DNA from: Neotamlana nanhaiensis
GTDB taxonomy: Bacteria; Bacteroidota; Bacteroidia; Flavobacteriales; Flavobacteriaceae
Direction of reading: 5' to 3'
DNA length: 64,000 bases
Assembly (NCBI RefSeq): GCF_000943555.1
Contig: NZ_JTDV01000002.1
Location: 360,831 to 424,830 of the forward strand
Made by a program: the position numbers and the translations under genes. The notes under the pieces were generated by a model that worked only from the letters and a program-made list of their open reading frames with translations, had not been told where the DNA came from and made no database searches. Below are positions 1-9,473 of this stretch, in pieces (within the stretch, counting starts at the first letter, position 1; the number at the start of each line of letters is the position of its first letter).

Positions 1-20
1 CATTTTTTTAGAGTTATAAT

Positions 21-1898
21 TTACTCCTTCCCTAACGAGTTATTTTCAACCGTTGGTACTTTTTCAACATCAAAAGGTTTTCCAAGGTAAACCAACTGAA
101 AACCTTCTTTTATTTTTTCAACAATATCCAATCCAAACGATGAAATAATGTGTAATTCGCCTTCTAAATCCTTTATAAATAAAGGGATTATATCGTCGTC
201 GTTATTCGTAATTTCTATCAGGCTTTCGTAATGCGCTTTATCGGTTAAATCTATTTCTTGTATGCTTGGGTGACGACGTGAAAGCTCTAAAAGTGAACTA
301 AAATCGTCGCGGTGCGAAAACAACCCTTCTTTTGGGTGATTACTAAAATCTTGATCAAGCATTTCTTGCGTAGTAATTAATCTAAACGAACCATTTTCTC
401 CAAATTGGCCTCCAAATTTTTCAATTGCATACTTATTAATATCAGAATTTCCTGTTAAAGCCATTAAATACCCAACATCACTAAGCTCGATATTGTCCAT
501 AAGCGTATCCGAATAAATATTGGTGGTTATGGCTTCAAGTCCTAGCTCTCGAGCTTTTTCAATATTACGCTCATTACTATCAATTAAAACCACATGGCGA
601 CCATTAGTTTCTAAGTAATGTCCGAGTAATCGCGATACTTTCGAGGCACCAACTATTAATATACCTCCAGATTTTTCAAGAAAAACACCCACCAATTTAG
701 CAAATAAACGCGCCGTAGTAGCGTTAAGTAAAACGGTTCCTAATACAATCATAAACACCAAAGGCGTTATGTATTTAGCATCAGCAACACCTTTATCGGC
801 AAGTGTTAAACCAAATAACGAGGCAATACCAGCAGCTACAATACCACGTGGACCAACCCAACTAATAAACAATTTTTCTTTAAGACGTAATTTACTGCCT
901 TGTGTACTTAAAAACACCCCTAACGGACGAATTATAAACACTACCAAAGCAAAAAGTATTACAGCATTCCAGTTGTAAATAAGTAGTAAATCTTCAAAAT
1001 TTATATTAGCAGCTAGTAAAATAAACAGAATTGAAATCAATAATACACTCAATGATTCCTTAAAGTAAAGTAGCTCTTTTAAATAGGGCGATTTAGAATT
1101 ACCCAAAACCATACCCATAACTACAACTGCTAGTAAACCAGACTCGTGAGCAAAAACATCAGATAAAATAAAAACACCTAAAACTGCAGCTAAAGCAAAA
1201 ACATTAAGTAAATAATGCGGTACTAATTTTTTATTAATTGCAAAATTTAACGCATGTGCAAAAGTAAAACCAAAGGTTGAACCAAATAAAACAATTTTAC
1301 CAAACTCAATTAAAGCAGTTTTAGTAAACTCACCACCAGCACCAACACTAATAAATTCAAATACCAATACTGCAACCAGCGCCCCAATGGGATCTATTAA
1401 AATACCTTCCCATTTTAACACTGCCGATACATCTTTTTTTAATGGAATATTTCGTAAAATAGGTGTAATTACCGTTGGTCCGGTTACTATTATTAAAGCC
1501 GAAAACAAAAATGATACATCCCAGTTTAAATAAAACACATAATGTGCTGCAACAGCTGCTCCAAAAAATGTAACCACCGATCCTAAGGTTATAAGCTTAG
1601 TAATTATAGGACCAACATTTTTAATTTCGTTAAATTTTAATGTTAAGCCACCTTCAAAAAGTATAATACTAATAGCCAACGATACAAAGTAAAATAAACT
1701 TTCACCAGGAAATAAACCTTCTTTACCATTCCAAATGGGTTCAATCCATTTAGTACCGTCATACGATAAATATTCGGCTGCAAACGGCCCAACCAAAAGG
1801 CCTATTAAAATTAAAGGTAAAATGGCTGGAATTTTAAATTTCCACGCTACCCATTGTGCTAATATTCCTAAAATAATAATACCTCCTAATTCAACCAT
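21..1898 (-). CDS. Cation:proton antiporter, CPA1/NhaP type with TrkA-N domain
   Basis: Probable Na+(K+)/H+ exchanger of the inner membrane. The first ~400 of 625 residues are a series of hydrophobic helices carrying CPA1-type motifs: TGPTVITP near residue 140, EGILIDPIGA shortly after, and GPRGIVAAGIASL near 350. The cytoplasmic tail opens with a Rossmann motif (GILIVGASKVSRLLG, about residue 413) typical of TrkA-N/RCK nucleotide-sensing domains, followed by an acidic C-terminal part. Family members with this tail are gated by nucleotide or ions; that is inference here. It is transcribed divergently from the hydrolase at 2065. An ATG complementary to positions 1-3 could start the next minus-strand gene. 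The ion specificity cannot be read from sequence. Confidence 0.88.
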   Translation of the reverse strand: MVELGGIIILGILAQWVAWKFKIPAILPLILIGLLVGPFAAEYLSYDGTKWIEPIWNGKEGLFPGESLFYFVSLAISIILFEGGLTLKFNEIKNVGPIITKLITLGSVVTFFGAAVAAHYVFYLNWDVSFLFSALIIVTGPTVITPILRNIPLKKDVSAVLKWEGILIDPIGALVAVLVFEFISVGAGGEFTKTALIEFGKIVLFGSTFGFTFAHALNFAINKKLVPHYLLNVFALAAVLGVFILSDVFAHESGLLAVVVMGMVLGNSKSPYLKELLYFKESLSVLLISILFILLAANINFEDLLLIYNWNAVILFALVVFIIRPLGVFLSTQGSKLRLKEKLFISWVGPRGIVAAGIASLFGLTLADKGVADAKYITPLVFMIVLGTVLLNATTARLFAKLVGVFLEKSGGILIVGASKVSRLLGHYLETNGRHVVLIDSNERNIEKARELGLEAITTNIYSDTLMDNIELSDVGYLMALTGNSDINKYAIEKFGGQFGENGSFRLITTQEMLDQDFSNHPKEGLFSHRDDFSSLLELSRRHPSIQEIDLTDKAHYESLIEITNNDDDIIPLFIKDLEGELHIISSFGLDIVEKIKEGFQLVYLGKPFDVEKVPTVENNSLGKE

Positions 1899-2064
1899 AT
1901 GTTAATGTTATAAAACACTAATTTAAAAAAATCTTATAAGTTTAAGTTTTTAATTATACTTTGTTATACTTTTTTAATTTTTTATTGGCTTCAAAAGCTA
2001 TATATCTTAATAAATTCTTAAGGTTTTTATGCAATCGTCGTAGATTTCTTAATTTTACATCCTT

Positions 2065-2925
2065 ATGAATTTATTTCCTATTAATGCTGGTAATTTTAAG
2101 CTCGATGGTGGTGCCATGTTTGGTGTAGTACCAAAATCGTTATGGCAACGTACCAATCCTGCCGATGCTAATAACATGATTGATTTAACAGCACGTTGTT
2201 TACTTATTGAAGAAGGCAATCGCCTTATTTTAATTGATAATGGTATGGGTAATAAACAATCTGATAAATTTTTTGGTTATTACCACCAATGGGGCGATTT
2301 TAGTTTAGATAGCTCGTTAAAACACTACGGATTTCATCGTGATGATGTTACCGATGTATTTATGACCCATTTACACTTCGACCACTGTGGCGGAAGCATA
2401 CAATGGAACAAAGACAAAACGGGTTACGAAACCGCCTTTAAAAATGCTCATTTTTGGAGCAACGCAAACCATTGGGAATGGGCAACACAACCCAACGCTC
2501 GCGAAAAAGCATCGTTTTTAAAAGAAAACATTTTGCCTATGCAAGAAAGCGGTCAACTAAAATTTACCAACATTCCAGAGGGCGATTTACTTAAAAATTC
2601 GGCACTTGGTTTCGATATTTTTTTCGCAAATGGGCATACCGATAAGCAAATGATTCCCTTAATTCATTACCAAGGTAAAACCATAGCTTTTATGGCCGAT
2701 TTATTACCAACAGTTGGACATTTACCGCTACCCTACGTTATGGGTTACGATACCCGCCCACTATTAACACTAAGCGAAAAAGAAAAGTTTTTAAACATAG
2801 CGGCAGATAATAATTATTACCTATTTTTAGAACACGACGCTCATAACGAAATAATTACAGTAAAACATACCGAAAAAGGTGTTCGATTAAACAACACATT
2901 TTCAACTACAGATATCTTTAACTAA
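2065..2925 (+). CDS. Metallo-beta-lactamase-fold hydrolase
   Basis: A 286-residue MBL-fold protein of the quorum-quenching-lactonase-like or glyoxalase II-like group. The full metal-ligand set is visible: HLHFDH (H102, H104, D106, H107), H191 in NGHTDKQ, D212 in FMADLLP, and H257 in LEHD. No signal peptide is seen, so it is likely cytoplasmic. A typical dinuclear zinc enzyme is expected, but the substrate is unknown. It lies 27 bp upstream of the S8 peptidase lipoprotein on the same strand and may be cotranscribed with it. Confidence 0.85.
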   Translation: MNLFPINAGNFKLDGGAMFGVVPKSLWQRTNPADANNMIDLTARCLLIEEGNRLILIDNGMGNKQSDKFFGYYHQWGDFSLDSSLKHYGFHRDDVTDVFMTHLHFDHCGGSIQWNKDKTGYETAFKNAHFWSNANHWEWATQPNAREKASFLKENILPMQESGQLKFTNIPEGDLLKNSALGFDIFFANGHTDKQMIPLIHYQGKTIAFMADLLPTVGHLPLPYVMGYDTRPLLTLSEKEKFLNIAADNNYYLFLEHDAHNEIITVKHTEKGVRLNNTFSTTDIFN

Positions 2926-2952
2926 ATATTAAAATTAACTCAATATTATACA

Positions 2953-4563
2953 ATGAAAATTATTAAACCCTTATTCACTTCTGCTTTATTTTCAGCAGTA
3001 TTATTTGGCTGCGGTACCGGAGCAAGTATCATATCTACACCTCCCGAAAATATTGATACCTCGCCACTTAAAGTTTCAGATTTAACTGAAGCCGAAAAAC
3101 ACAATTGGGGACATTTAGACATGATTGCCGATACCATTCCTGGTATGAGTGTAGATAAAGCTTACGCTGAAATTATTAAGAACAAAAAAGGAAAAAAGGT
3201 TATTGTAGCAGTTATTGATTCTGGTATCGATATCGATCACGAAGATTTAAATGATATTATTTGGACTAATAAAGATGAAATTCCTAACAACGGAAAAGAC
3301 GACGATAATAACGGTTACGTTGATGATGTTCATGGTTGGAATTTTTTAGGTGAAGGCTATAACGAACAATTAGAATATGTTAGAATTTTAGCAAAAGGAG
3401 ACACAAGTAATCCTGATTACGCTGCTGCAAAAGCCGAATACGATTCACAATACCAAACGTGGTTAGGCCGTAAAACGCAATACGATCAAATTTATCAGCA
3501 AATTTTAGCTGCTGACCAAATTTTAGCTAAAGCTACTGGAAAAGAAAAATATACCAAAGACGATGTAAATGCCATTACAAGCAACGATGAAAAAGTAAAC
3601 CAAGCTAAACAAATGGCGCAATACATGTTTAGCAATGGTATGGAATCGATGGATGAAGCTAAAGAAGAATTAAAATCTGGTTTAGATCAAATTAACGAGC
3701 GTTTAAATTATAATTTAAATAAATCGTTTACTGGTCGTGTAAATGGTGATAATCCAGACGATTTATCTACTAAATTCTATGGCGATGGCAATGTAAAACC
3801 AGTTGTAAAAACCGAAAGCCACGGTACCCATGTTGCCGGAATTATTGCAGCCGAACGTAACAATGGTTTAGGTGCCAATGGTGTAGCAAACAACGTAGAA
3901 ATTATGAGTATTAGAGTAGTACCTAACGGCGATGAGTACGATAAAGACGTTGCCTTAGGTATCCGTTACGCTGTAGATAATGGTGCTTCTATTATTAATG
4001 GTAGTTTTGGAAAAAGCTTTTCACCACACAGCGATTGGGTACGCGATGCTATTGCATACGCTAGCGAAAAAGATGTGATTTTTGTTCACGCTGCTGGTAA
4101 CGATAGTAAAAATGTAGATACCGAACCTAACTTTCCAGATGATAATATTAACGGCGAAGAAGTATCGAACACATACATTCGCGTGGGCGCATTAGCTCCA
4201 AAATATGGCTCTAATATGGTGGCTGGTTTTTCTAACTACGGTAAGAAAAACGTTGATGTATTTGCACCAGGAGCAAGCGTTTATTCTACTACTCCAGAAA
4301 ACGAATACGATACCAAAGGTGGCACCTCAATGGCGGCTCCAGCAGTTGCTGGTGTAGCAGCTTTAATTCGCTCATATTATCCAAGTTTAAAAGCGTCGCA
4401 AGTAAAACAAATTATTATGGATTCTGGTTTAGCACTTAAACCACGAGTAATTGTTGGTGGTGATAGTAACGATATTCGTCCGTTTGCCGAATTATCAAAA
4501 TCAGGAAAAATAGTAAATGCTTATAATGCATTAATCATGGCTTCAAAAGTAGCCGCTCAATAA
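2953..4563 (+). CDS. S8 (subtilisin-like) peptidase, lipoprotein
   Basis: A 536-residue secreted serine protease. The N-terminus is a lipoprotein signal with lipobox LFGC (C20). The catalytic triad is complete: D89 in AVIDSGID, H290 in SHGTHVAG, S459 in GGTSMAAP, with the oxyanion Asn in AAGND (N383). Between Asp and His there is an unusually long, charged, helix-prone insertion (about residues 135-265) that separates the two halves of the catalytic domain. Such an insert may be a cap or regulatory segment (inference). It is followed 14 bp later by an M1 metallopeptidase lipoprotein, suggesting a paired periplasmic or surface proteolysis unit. Confidence 0.93.
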   Translation: MKIIKPLFTSALFSAVLFGCGTGASIISTPPENIDTSPLKVSDLTEAEKHNWGHLDMIADTIPGMSVDKAYAEIIKNKKGKKVIVAVIDSGIDIDHEDLNDIIWTNKDEIPNNGKDDDNNGYVDDVHGWNFLGEGYNEQLEYVRILAKGDTSNPDYAAAKAEYDSQYQTWLGRKTQYDQIYQQILAADQILAKATGKEKYTKDDVNAITSNDEKVNQAKQMAQYMFSNGMESMDEAKEELKSGLDQINERLNYNLNKSFTGRVNGDNPDDLSTKFYGDGNVKPVVKTESHGTHVAGIIAAERNNGLGANGVANNVEIMSIRVVPNGDEYDKDVALGIRYAVDNGASIINGSFGKSFSPHSDWVRDAIAYASEKDVIFVHAAGNDSKNVDTEPNFPDDNINGEEVSNTYIRVGALAPKYGSNMVAGFSNYGKKNVDVFAPGASVYSTTPENEYDTKGGTSMAAPAVAGVAALIRSYYPSLKASQVKQIIMDSGLALKPRVIVGGDSNDIRPFAELSKSGKIVNAYNALIMASKVAAQ

Positions 4564-4577
4564 AAACAAATAATTAC

Positions 4578-6398
4578 ATGAAACGTTATTTTGTATCAAT
4601 TTTAAGCCTTTCCTTTTTATTATCATGTGGTAGTAGTAAAGGATCTGCTTCTATTACGCCAACACCTCCAAATACACCCGAAACACCTCAAGTTTCAACT
4701 GTAAACCCTGGTTATTGGCAACAACATGTCGATTACAAAATGGATATTGATATGGACGTTAAATCTTATCAATATCAAGGTAAACAACAACTGATTTACA
4801 CAAATAATTCACCCGATGTTTTAAATAAGGTATTTTATCATTTATACTTTAATGCCTTTCAACCAGGAAGCGAAATGGATGTGCGCTCACGCACCATTGC
4901 CGATCCCGATCGTCGTGTTGAAGATAGAATTAGCAAGCTTAAACCAAACGAAATTGGTTATATAAATGTAAGCTCGCTTAAACAAAATGGTACCGTTTTA
5001 AAACACGAAACTGTTGGTACCGTTTTAGAGGTTGAATTAGCAAAACCTATACAACCAGGAGAAAAAGTAACTTTCGATATGGTTTTTGATGCGCAAGTAC
5101 CTGTACAAATTCGCCGTTCAGGTAGAAATAACAAAGAAGGTGTGGCGCTTTCTATGACGCAATGGTACCCAAAATTAGCCGAATACGATTTTGAAGGTTG
5201 GCACGCCGACCCTTATATTGGTCGTGAATTTCACGGTGTTTGGGGTGATTTTGATGTGACCTTAACTATCGATAAAGACTATGTTGTAGGTGGTTCTGGT
5301 TATTTACAAGGCGAACCAAAAGTAAGCGGTGGTAAAAAAACCATGCATTTTAAAGCACCTAACGTACACGATTTTACTTGGGCTGCCGATCCTGAATATA
5401 TTCATGATACACTTCAAGTACCAAACGGACCGTTGCTTAACTTTTATTACAAAAAAACACTTCCTGAAGAAAACTTAAAATTCTGGAAAGAATTTCAGCC
5501 CAAGGCTGCTGCTTTAATTGAATATTATTCAGAACATGTTGGTAAATATCCTTACGAGCAATACTCGGTAATTCAAGGTGGCGATGGTGGTATGGAATAC
5601 GCCATGTGTACTTTAATTACTGGTAAACGCAGTTTTGGTAGCTTAGTTGGTGTTACCGCACACGAAATGGCGCATACATGGTTTCAGTTTTTATTAGCAA
5701 GTAACGAAGCGAAGCACGAGTGGATGGATGAAGGTTTTACCAGTTATATTAGCGATTTAGCGATGAATGACATTATGGATTCTAAAAGCGACAACCCAAC
5801 TGCTGGCGCATACAGAAACTATATTTACTTAGCAAAATCGGGTAAAGAGCAACCGCTTACTACACATGCTGATAGATACAATTACAACCAAGCTTATAGT
5901 ATTTCGGCTTACAGTAAAGGTGAAGTATTTTTAGCCCAATTAGGGTATGTTATTGGAGAAGATAACTTAAAGAAAACCATTAAAAAATACTTTACTGATT
6001 TTTCGTTTAAGCACCCAAAGCCTTTAGATATTGTTCGCACTGCCGAAAGAGTGTCTGGTTTAGAGCTCGACTGGTATTTAATAGATTTTGGACAAACTAC
6101 TAATACTATAGATTATGGTATTAAATCTGTTGACGACAAAACCATAACTTTAGAGCGCATCGGCTTAATGCCAATGCCTATAGATGTTACAGTAACTTAC
6201 ACCGATGGCACCACCCAAGATTATTACATACCATTACAAATGATGCATGGCGAAAAACCAACCACTGCAACCATTATTAAAGATTGGGCTTGGGCATACC
6301 CAACCTATACTTTTAATACCGAAAAAGCGGTTAAAAATATACAAATAGATCCTAGCGGTTTAATGGCAGATATTAACCCAGAAAATAATAAAAAGTAG
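4578..6398 (+). CDS. M1 family metallopeptidase, lipoprotein
   Basis: A zinc aminopeptidase-type protein of 606 residues. The signal ends in a lipobox (C17 in LLSCGSS). The gluzincin motif is complete: H362-E363-M-A-H366, with the third ligand E385 in DEGF, 18 residues after the second His. The substrate-binding GAMEN-like segment appears as GGMEY about 25 residues upstream. It forms a probable operon with the S8 lipoprotein just before it. A rho-independent hairpin follows the stop codon. In flavobacteria such lipoprotein M1 peptidases are thought to trim peptides outside the cytoplasm; the peptide specificity is unknown. Confidence 0.93.
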   Translation: MKRYFVSILSLSFLLSCGSSKGSASITPTPPNTPETPQVSTVNPGYWQQHVDYKMDIDMDVKSYQYQGKQQLIYTNNSPDVLNKVFYHLYFNAFQPGSEMDVRSRTIADPDRRVEDRISKLKPNEIGYINVSSLKQNGTVLKHETVGTVLEVELAKPIQPGEKVTFDMVFDAQVPVQIRRSGRNNKEGVALSMTQWYPKLAEYDFEGWHADPYIGREFHGVWGDFDVTLTIDKDYVVGGSGYLQGEPKVSGGKKTMHFKAPNVHDFTWAADPEYIHDTLQVPNGPLLNFYYKKTLPEENLKFWKEFQPKAAALIEYYSEHVGKYPYEQYSVIQGGDGGMEYAMCTLITGKRSFGSLVGVTAHEMAHTWFQFLLASNEAKHEWMDEGFTSYISDLAMNDIMDSKSDNPTAGAYRNYIYLAKSGKEQPLTTHADRYNYNQAYSISAYSKGEVFLAQLGYVIGEDNLKKTIKKYFTDFSFKHPKPLDIVRTAERVSGLELDWYLIDFGQTTNTIDYGIKSVDDKTITLERIGLMPMPIDVTVTYTDGTTQDYYIPLQMMHGEKPTTATIIKDWAWAYPTYTFNTEKAVKNIQIDPSGLMADINPENNKK

Positions 6399-6420
6399 AA
6401 AAAACCTACTTTAATTTAAT

Positions 6421-6455
6421 AAACCCTTTTGTATAAACAGAAGGGTTTTGTTTTA
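6421..6455 (+). terminator. Rho-independent terminator after the M1 peptidase
   Basis: An 8-bp stem (AAACCCTT at 6421-6428 with AAGGGTTT at 6441-6448) is followed by a T-rich tract. It lies 22 bp after the M1 peptidase stop and separates that operon from rnpA. Confidence 0.7.
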
Positions 6456-6491
6456 TAAACAAATAGATAATCCTCATTTTTATATTTTACA

Positions 6492-6499
6492 TACCTTTG
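6492..6499 (+). promoter_or_regulatory. Putative Bacteroidota -7 promoter box upstream of rnpA
   Basis: TACCTTTG matches the TAnnTTTG -7 consensus and lies 15 bp before the TTG start of rnpA, just after the preceding terminator. No clear TTG -33 box is seen at the expected distance. Confidence 0.45.
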
Positions 6500-6514
6500 A
6501 AAAAAATATAAAAA

Positions 6515-6889
6515 TTGCGGCTTACCTACCCTAAAAACGAAAAATTAAAAAGCAAAACTCTTATAGACGACCTATTTACTCAGGGTAAATCGGTTTCGGC
6601 ATATCCTTTGCGTTTGGTATATTTATCAACCAGCTTTAAAGATAATGTTAAGGCTAAAACTGGTGTTTCGGTAAGTAAACGTAATTTTAAAACTGCGGTC
6701 GCCAGAAACCGTATAAAACGCTTAATGCGTGAAGCTTACCGATTAAATAAACCCAATATTTTTAACAATTTAACAACGCCCCATGCGTTTATGATTTTGT
6801 ACATTGGTAAAGACAAACCAGATTACGCCTTAATTGATAAAAAAATGAAGCAATTATTCGATAAATTTTCGAATAAAAATGAAGCCTAA
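6515..6889 (+). CDS. rnpA: Ribonuclease P protein component
   Basis: The protein subunit that helps the RNase P RNA mature tRNA 5' ends. At 124 residues it is the usual size. The RNR signature is present as RNRIKRLMREAYR (about residues 68-80), and the N-terminus (RLTYPKNEKLKSK) matches the family. The start is TTG: no in-frame ATG fits the conserved N-terminus, and a -7 promoter box lies 15 bp upstream. The usual neighbours rpmH and dnaA are absent. Instead the S41 peptidase follows after 12 bp, an arrangement I believe is common in Bacteroidota. Confidence 0.93.
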   Translation: MRLTYPKNEKLKSKTLIDDLFTQGKSVSAYPLRLVYLSTSFKDNVKAKTGVSVSKRNFKTAVARNRIKRLMREAYRLNKPNIFNNLTTPHAFMILYIGKDKPDYALIDKKMKQLFDKFSNKNEA

Positions 6890-6901
6890 AAAAAATCGTC
6901 C

Positions 6902-8536
6902 ATGAAAAAAATATTAAAAAGAAAAGTAATTATTCCCGTGTTACTTTGTGTGATATTTATATCAACAACCGCTTTTAAAAACGACTTTTTTGAAATCGCT
7001 AAACAAATTGAAATTTTCACCACTTTGTTTAAGGAAATTAACATGAATTATGTTGATGATACCAATCCTGGTGAACTCATGGATACGGCCATAAAAAGTA
7101 TGCTTGCCGATTTAGATCCGTACACCAACTTTATGAACGAACAAGATGTTGAAGCCGCTAGAATTAACAACACTGGCGATTATACGGGCATAGGCGCGAA
7201 AGTTAAAACTTTAAAAGATAAACTATTAATTATAGAACCTTACAAAGATTATCCGGCCGATAAAGCAGGACTTAAAGCGGGCGACGAAATTATTAAAGTA
7301 GGTGATATTACAGTTAAAGATTATAAAGACGATGCCGGAAATTTACTTACAGGTACGGCAGGATCGCAAGTAGAAGTAACTTATAACCGCCAAGGAAAAA
7401 CCCAAACAACAACCATTAAACGTGCAGAAGTTGAAATTAAAGCAGTACCTCATTTTTCAATGATAAATACGACCACAGGTTATATTGTTTTAAGCGCATT
7501 TAGCCGTAAAGCTCATACCGAAACCAATTATGCATTGCGCGATTTAAAAGCCCAAGGCGCTAAACGTATTATTCTTGATTTACGCGGAAACCCTGGCGGA
7601 TTGGTAAACGAAGCCATAAAAATTGTTAATTTATTTGTACCAAAAGGGCAGTTGGTTGTTACCACAAAATCGAAGGTAAAAAAATACAATCGTACTTACT
7701 ATACACAAACCGATCCTATTGATACCGAAATTCCATTAGTTATTTTAATTGATGGTAAAAGTGCTTCGGCTAGCGAAATTGTTTCAGGATCGTTGCAAGA
7801 TTTAGATCGTGCCGTAATTGTTGGCACACGTAGCTTTGGTAAAGGCCTTGTGCAACGCCCAAAAGAGCTTACTTATGGCACCCAAGTAAAAATTACTATT
7901 TCGCGTTATTACACCCCATCTGGTCGTTGTATTCAAGCCTTAGATTATTGGCATAGAAACGAAAATGGAGAAGCCGTTCGTGTTAAACAAGAAAATTATA
8001 ACGAATTCAAAACCAAAAATGGCCGTAAAGTGTTTGATGGCGGTGGTGTTTTTCCCGATGTTCCTATGGGAAGTTATAAAACATCTCCTATTACCACTGC
8101 CATTGTTAATAACGATTTACTATTTAACTATGCTACAAACTACCATTACAAACACAAAATAAACGATATTAATAATTTAAAACTTAACGATACCGATTTT
8201 AAAGATTTTAAAAACTATTTAAAAGCAAATCATTTTTCATTTGAAACCGATACCGAAAAAGCACTTAAAAAAGCCTTCGAAATTGCTAAAAAAGAAGAAT
8301 TAAACGATAATATAAACAACGATTATAATACCTTAATTTCAAACTTAAACAAATCGAAATCAACGGTTATCGATGAGAATAAAGACTATTTACTTAATAA
8401 ACTTACTGAAGAAATAGTAAAGCAATATGCTTACCGAGAAGGTTTATACGAGTATTATAAAATACACGATAAAGACATTAAAAAAGCCACCGAAATACTT
8501 AGTAACTTAAGTACCTATTCTAGCTTTTTAAACTAA
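6902..8536 (+). CDS. S41 family C-terminal processing peptidase (CtpA/Prc-like)
   Basis: A 544-residue periplasmic serine protease with an N-terminal membrane or signal segment (residues 7-25). A PDZ domain spans about 90-175 (TGIGAKV... GLKAGDEIIKVGD). The catalytic Ser/Lys pair is S289, the middle serine of SASASE, and K314 in SFGKGLVQ. The C-terminal ~150 residues are helical, lysine-rich and lack a named domain. Family members trim C-termini of exported proteins. It is cotranscribed with rnpA (12 bp apart). Confidence 0.92.
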   Translation: MKKILKRKVIIPVLLCVIFISTTAFKNDFFEIAKQIEIFTTLFKEINMNYVDDTNPGELMDTAIKSMLADLDPYTNFMNEQDVEAARINNTGDYTGIGAKVKTLKDKLLIIEPYKDYPADKAGLKAGDEIIKVGDITVKDYKDDAGNLLTGTAGSQVEVTYNRQGKTQTTTIKRAEVEIKAVPHFSMINTTTGYIVLSAFSRKAHTETNYALRDLKAQGAKRIILDLRGNPGGLVNEAIKIVNLFVPKGQLVVTTKSKVKKYNRTYYTQTDPIDTEIPLVILIDGKSASASEIVSGSLQDLDRAVIVGTRSFGKGLVQRPKELTYGTQVKITISRYYTPSGRCIQALDYWHRNENGEAVRVKQENYNEFKTKNGRKVFDGGGVFPDVPMGSYKTSPITTAIVNNDLLFNYATNYHYKHKINDINNLKLNDTDFKDFKNYLKANHFSFETDTEKALKKAFEIAKKEELNDNINNDYNTLISNLNKSKSTVIDENKDYLLNKLTEEIVKQYAYREGLYEYYKIHDKDIKKATEILSNLSTYSSFLN

Positions 8537-8613
8537 AATACCTTTGTAATACGTTGTAATAGTAACAATATCAAGCTTTCAATTAAAAATATTATATTTA
8601 TCCCAAGGTTGAT

Positions 8614-9468
8614 ATGAATAAATTTTTAATCTACATACTATTTGTTTTTGGTGCTACTTTAGGTTTTTCGCAAGAAAATTTAAAGCACGAAGTGTATTTT
8701 GAAACCGATGAATATGTTGTACCAAATACAGAAACAAATAGACTACTTTTATTTATTTCAAAATTAACTGATGTAAATATTGAATCGATTTCAATTTTTG
8801 GATTTTGCGACGATAGAGGTGCCGATACTTACAATTTAAGACTCTCGCAACAACGTGCCAATGCTATTAAAACTATATTTTCAGAAAATGAAATTAGCGA
8901 ATCGTTAATTACAAATGTTGATGGTAAAGGCGAAATTCTATTAAAAATAGTTGAAGAAAAAAACCTATTAAAAATTCGTGGGTTAAATAGAAAAGTTGAA
9001 ATTATTGTTAAACCTAAACCGCCTAAACCTGTTGTTAAAGTGGTTGAAAAGGTTGAAAAACCAAAAGAAAAAACAGTAATAGATAAGATAAACGAAAGCG
9101 CAAAAGGCGATAAAATAATTTTTAAAGACATTTTATTTAAAACAGGATATGCAACCGTTACTCCTGGAACCAAAAAAAACCTAACCGCTATTGCTGAAGC
9201 CCTAGCAAGCAGACCAGATATTTATTTTACCATTCAAGGGCATGTATGTTGTACAAAATATTCGCGCGATGCTATTGATAGAAAAACAAAACTTCGTAAT
9301 CTATCGGAAGCTAGAGCTAAATATGTTTACGATTATTTTGCTAAAAAAGGCGTCGATAAAAAACGTATGAGGCATTTGGGAATGCGCAGAAAATTTCCGC
9401 TAGGTGGCGATCCTCAATTCGACCGTCGTGTTGAAATTGTTATTAACTACGTTGATAACGCTAACTAA
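8614..9468 (+). CDS. OmpA-family protein with two OmpA-like domains
   Basis: A 284-residue exported protein (signal MNKFLIYILFVFGATLGFSQ). Two OmpA_C-like peptidoglycan-binding modules appear in tandem. The first, about residues 27-130, has GFCDDRGADTYNLRLSQQRA. The second, about 165-282, has FKTGYATVTPGTKKNL and RNLSEARAKYVYDYFAKKGVDKKRM, ending in FDRRVEIVI. A P/K/V-rich linker joins them. No beta-barrel is present, so it is likely a periplasmic or outer-membrane-associated anchor. The gene at 9474 starts 5 bp after it, pointing to cotranscription. Confidence 0.88.
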   Translation: MNKFLIYILFVFGATLGFSQENLKHEVYFETDEYVVPNTETNRLLLFISKLTDVNIESISIFGFCDDRGADTYNLRLSQQRANAIKTIFSENEISESLITNVDGKGEILLKIVEEKNLLKIRGLNRKVEIIVKPKPPKPVVKVVEKVEKPKEKTVIDKINESAKGDKIIFKDILFKTGYATVTPGTKKNLTAIAEALASRPDIYFTIQGHVCCTKYSRDAIDRKTKLRNLSEARAKYVYDYFAKKGVDKKRMRHLGMRRKFPLGGDPQFDRRVEIVINYVDNAN

Positions 9469-9473
9469 ATGTT

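Noticed and set aside
1-20. ATG complementary to positions 1-3, possible start of another minus-strand gene
   Set aside because: Only the start codon would be inside the window; nothing about the product can be supported.
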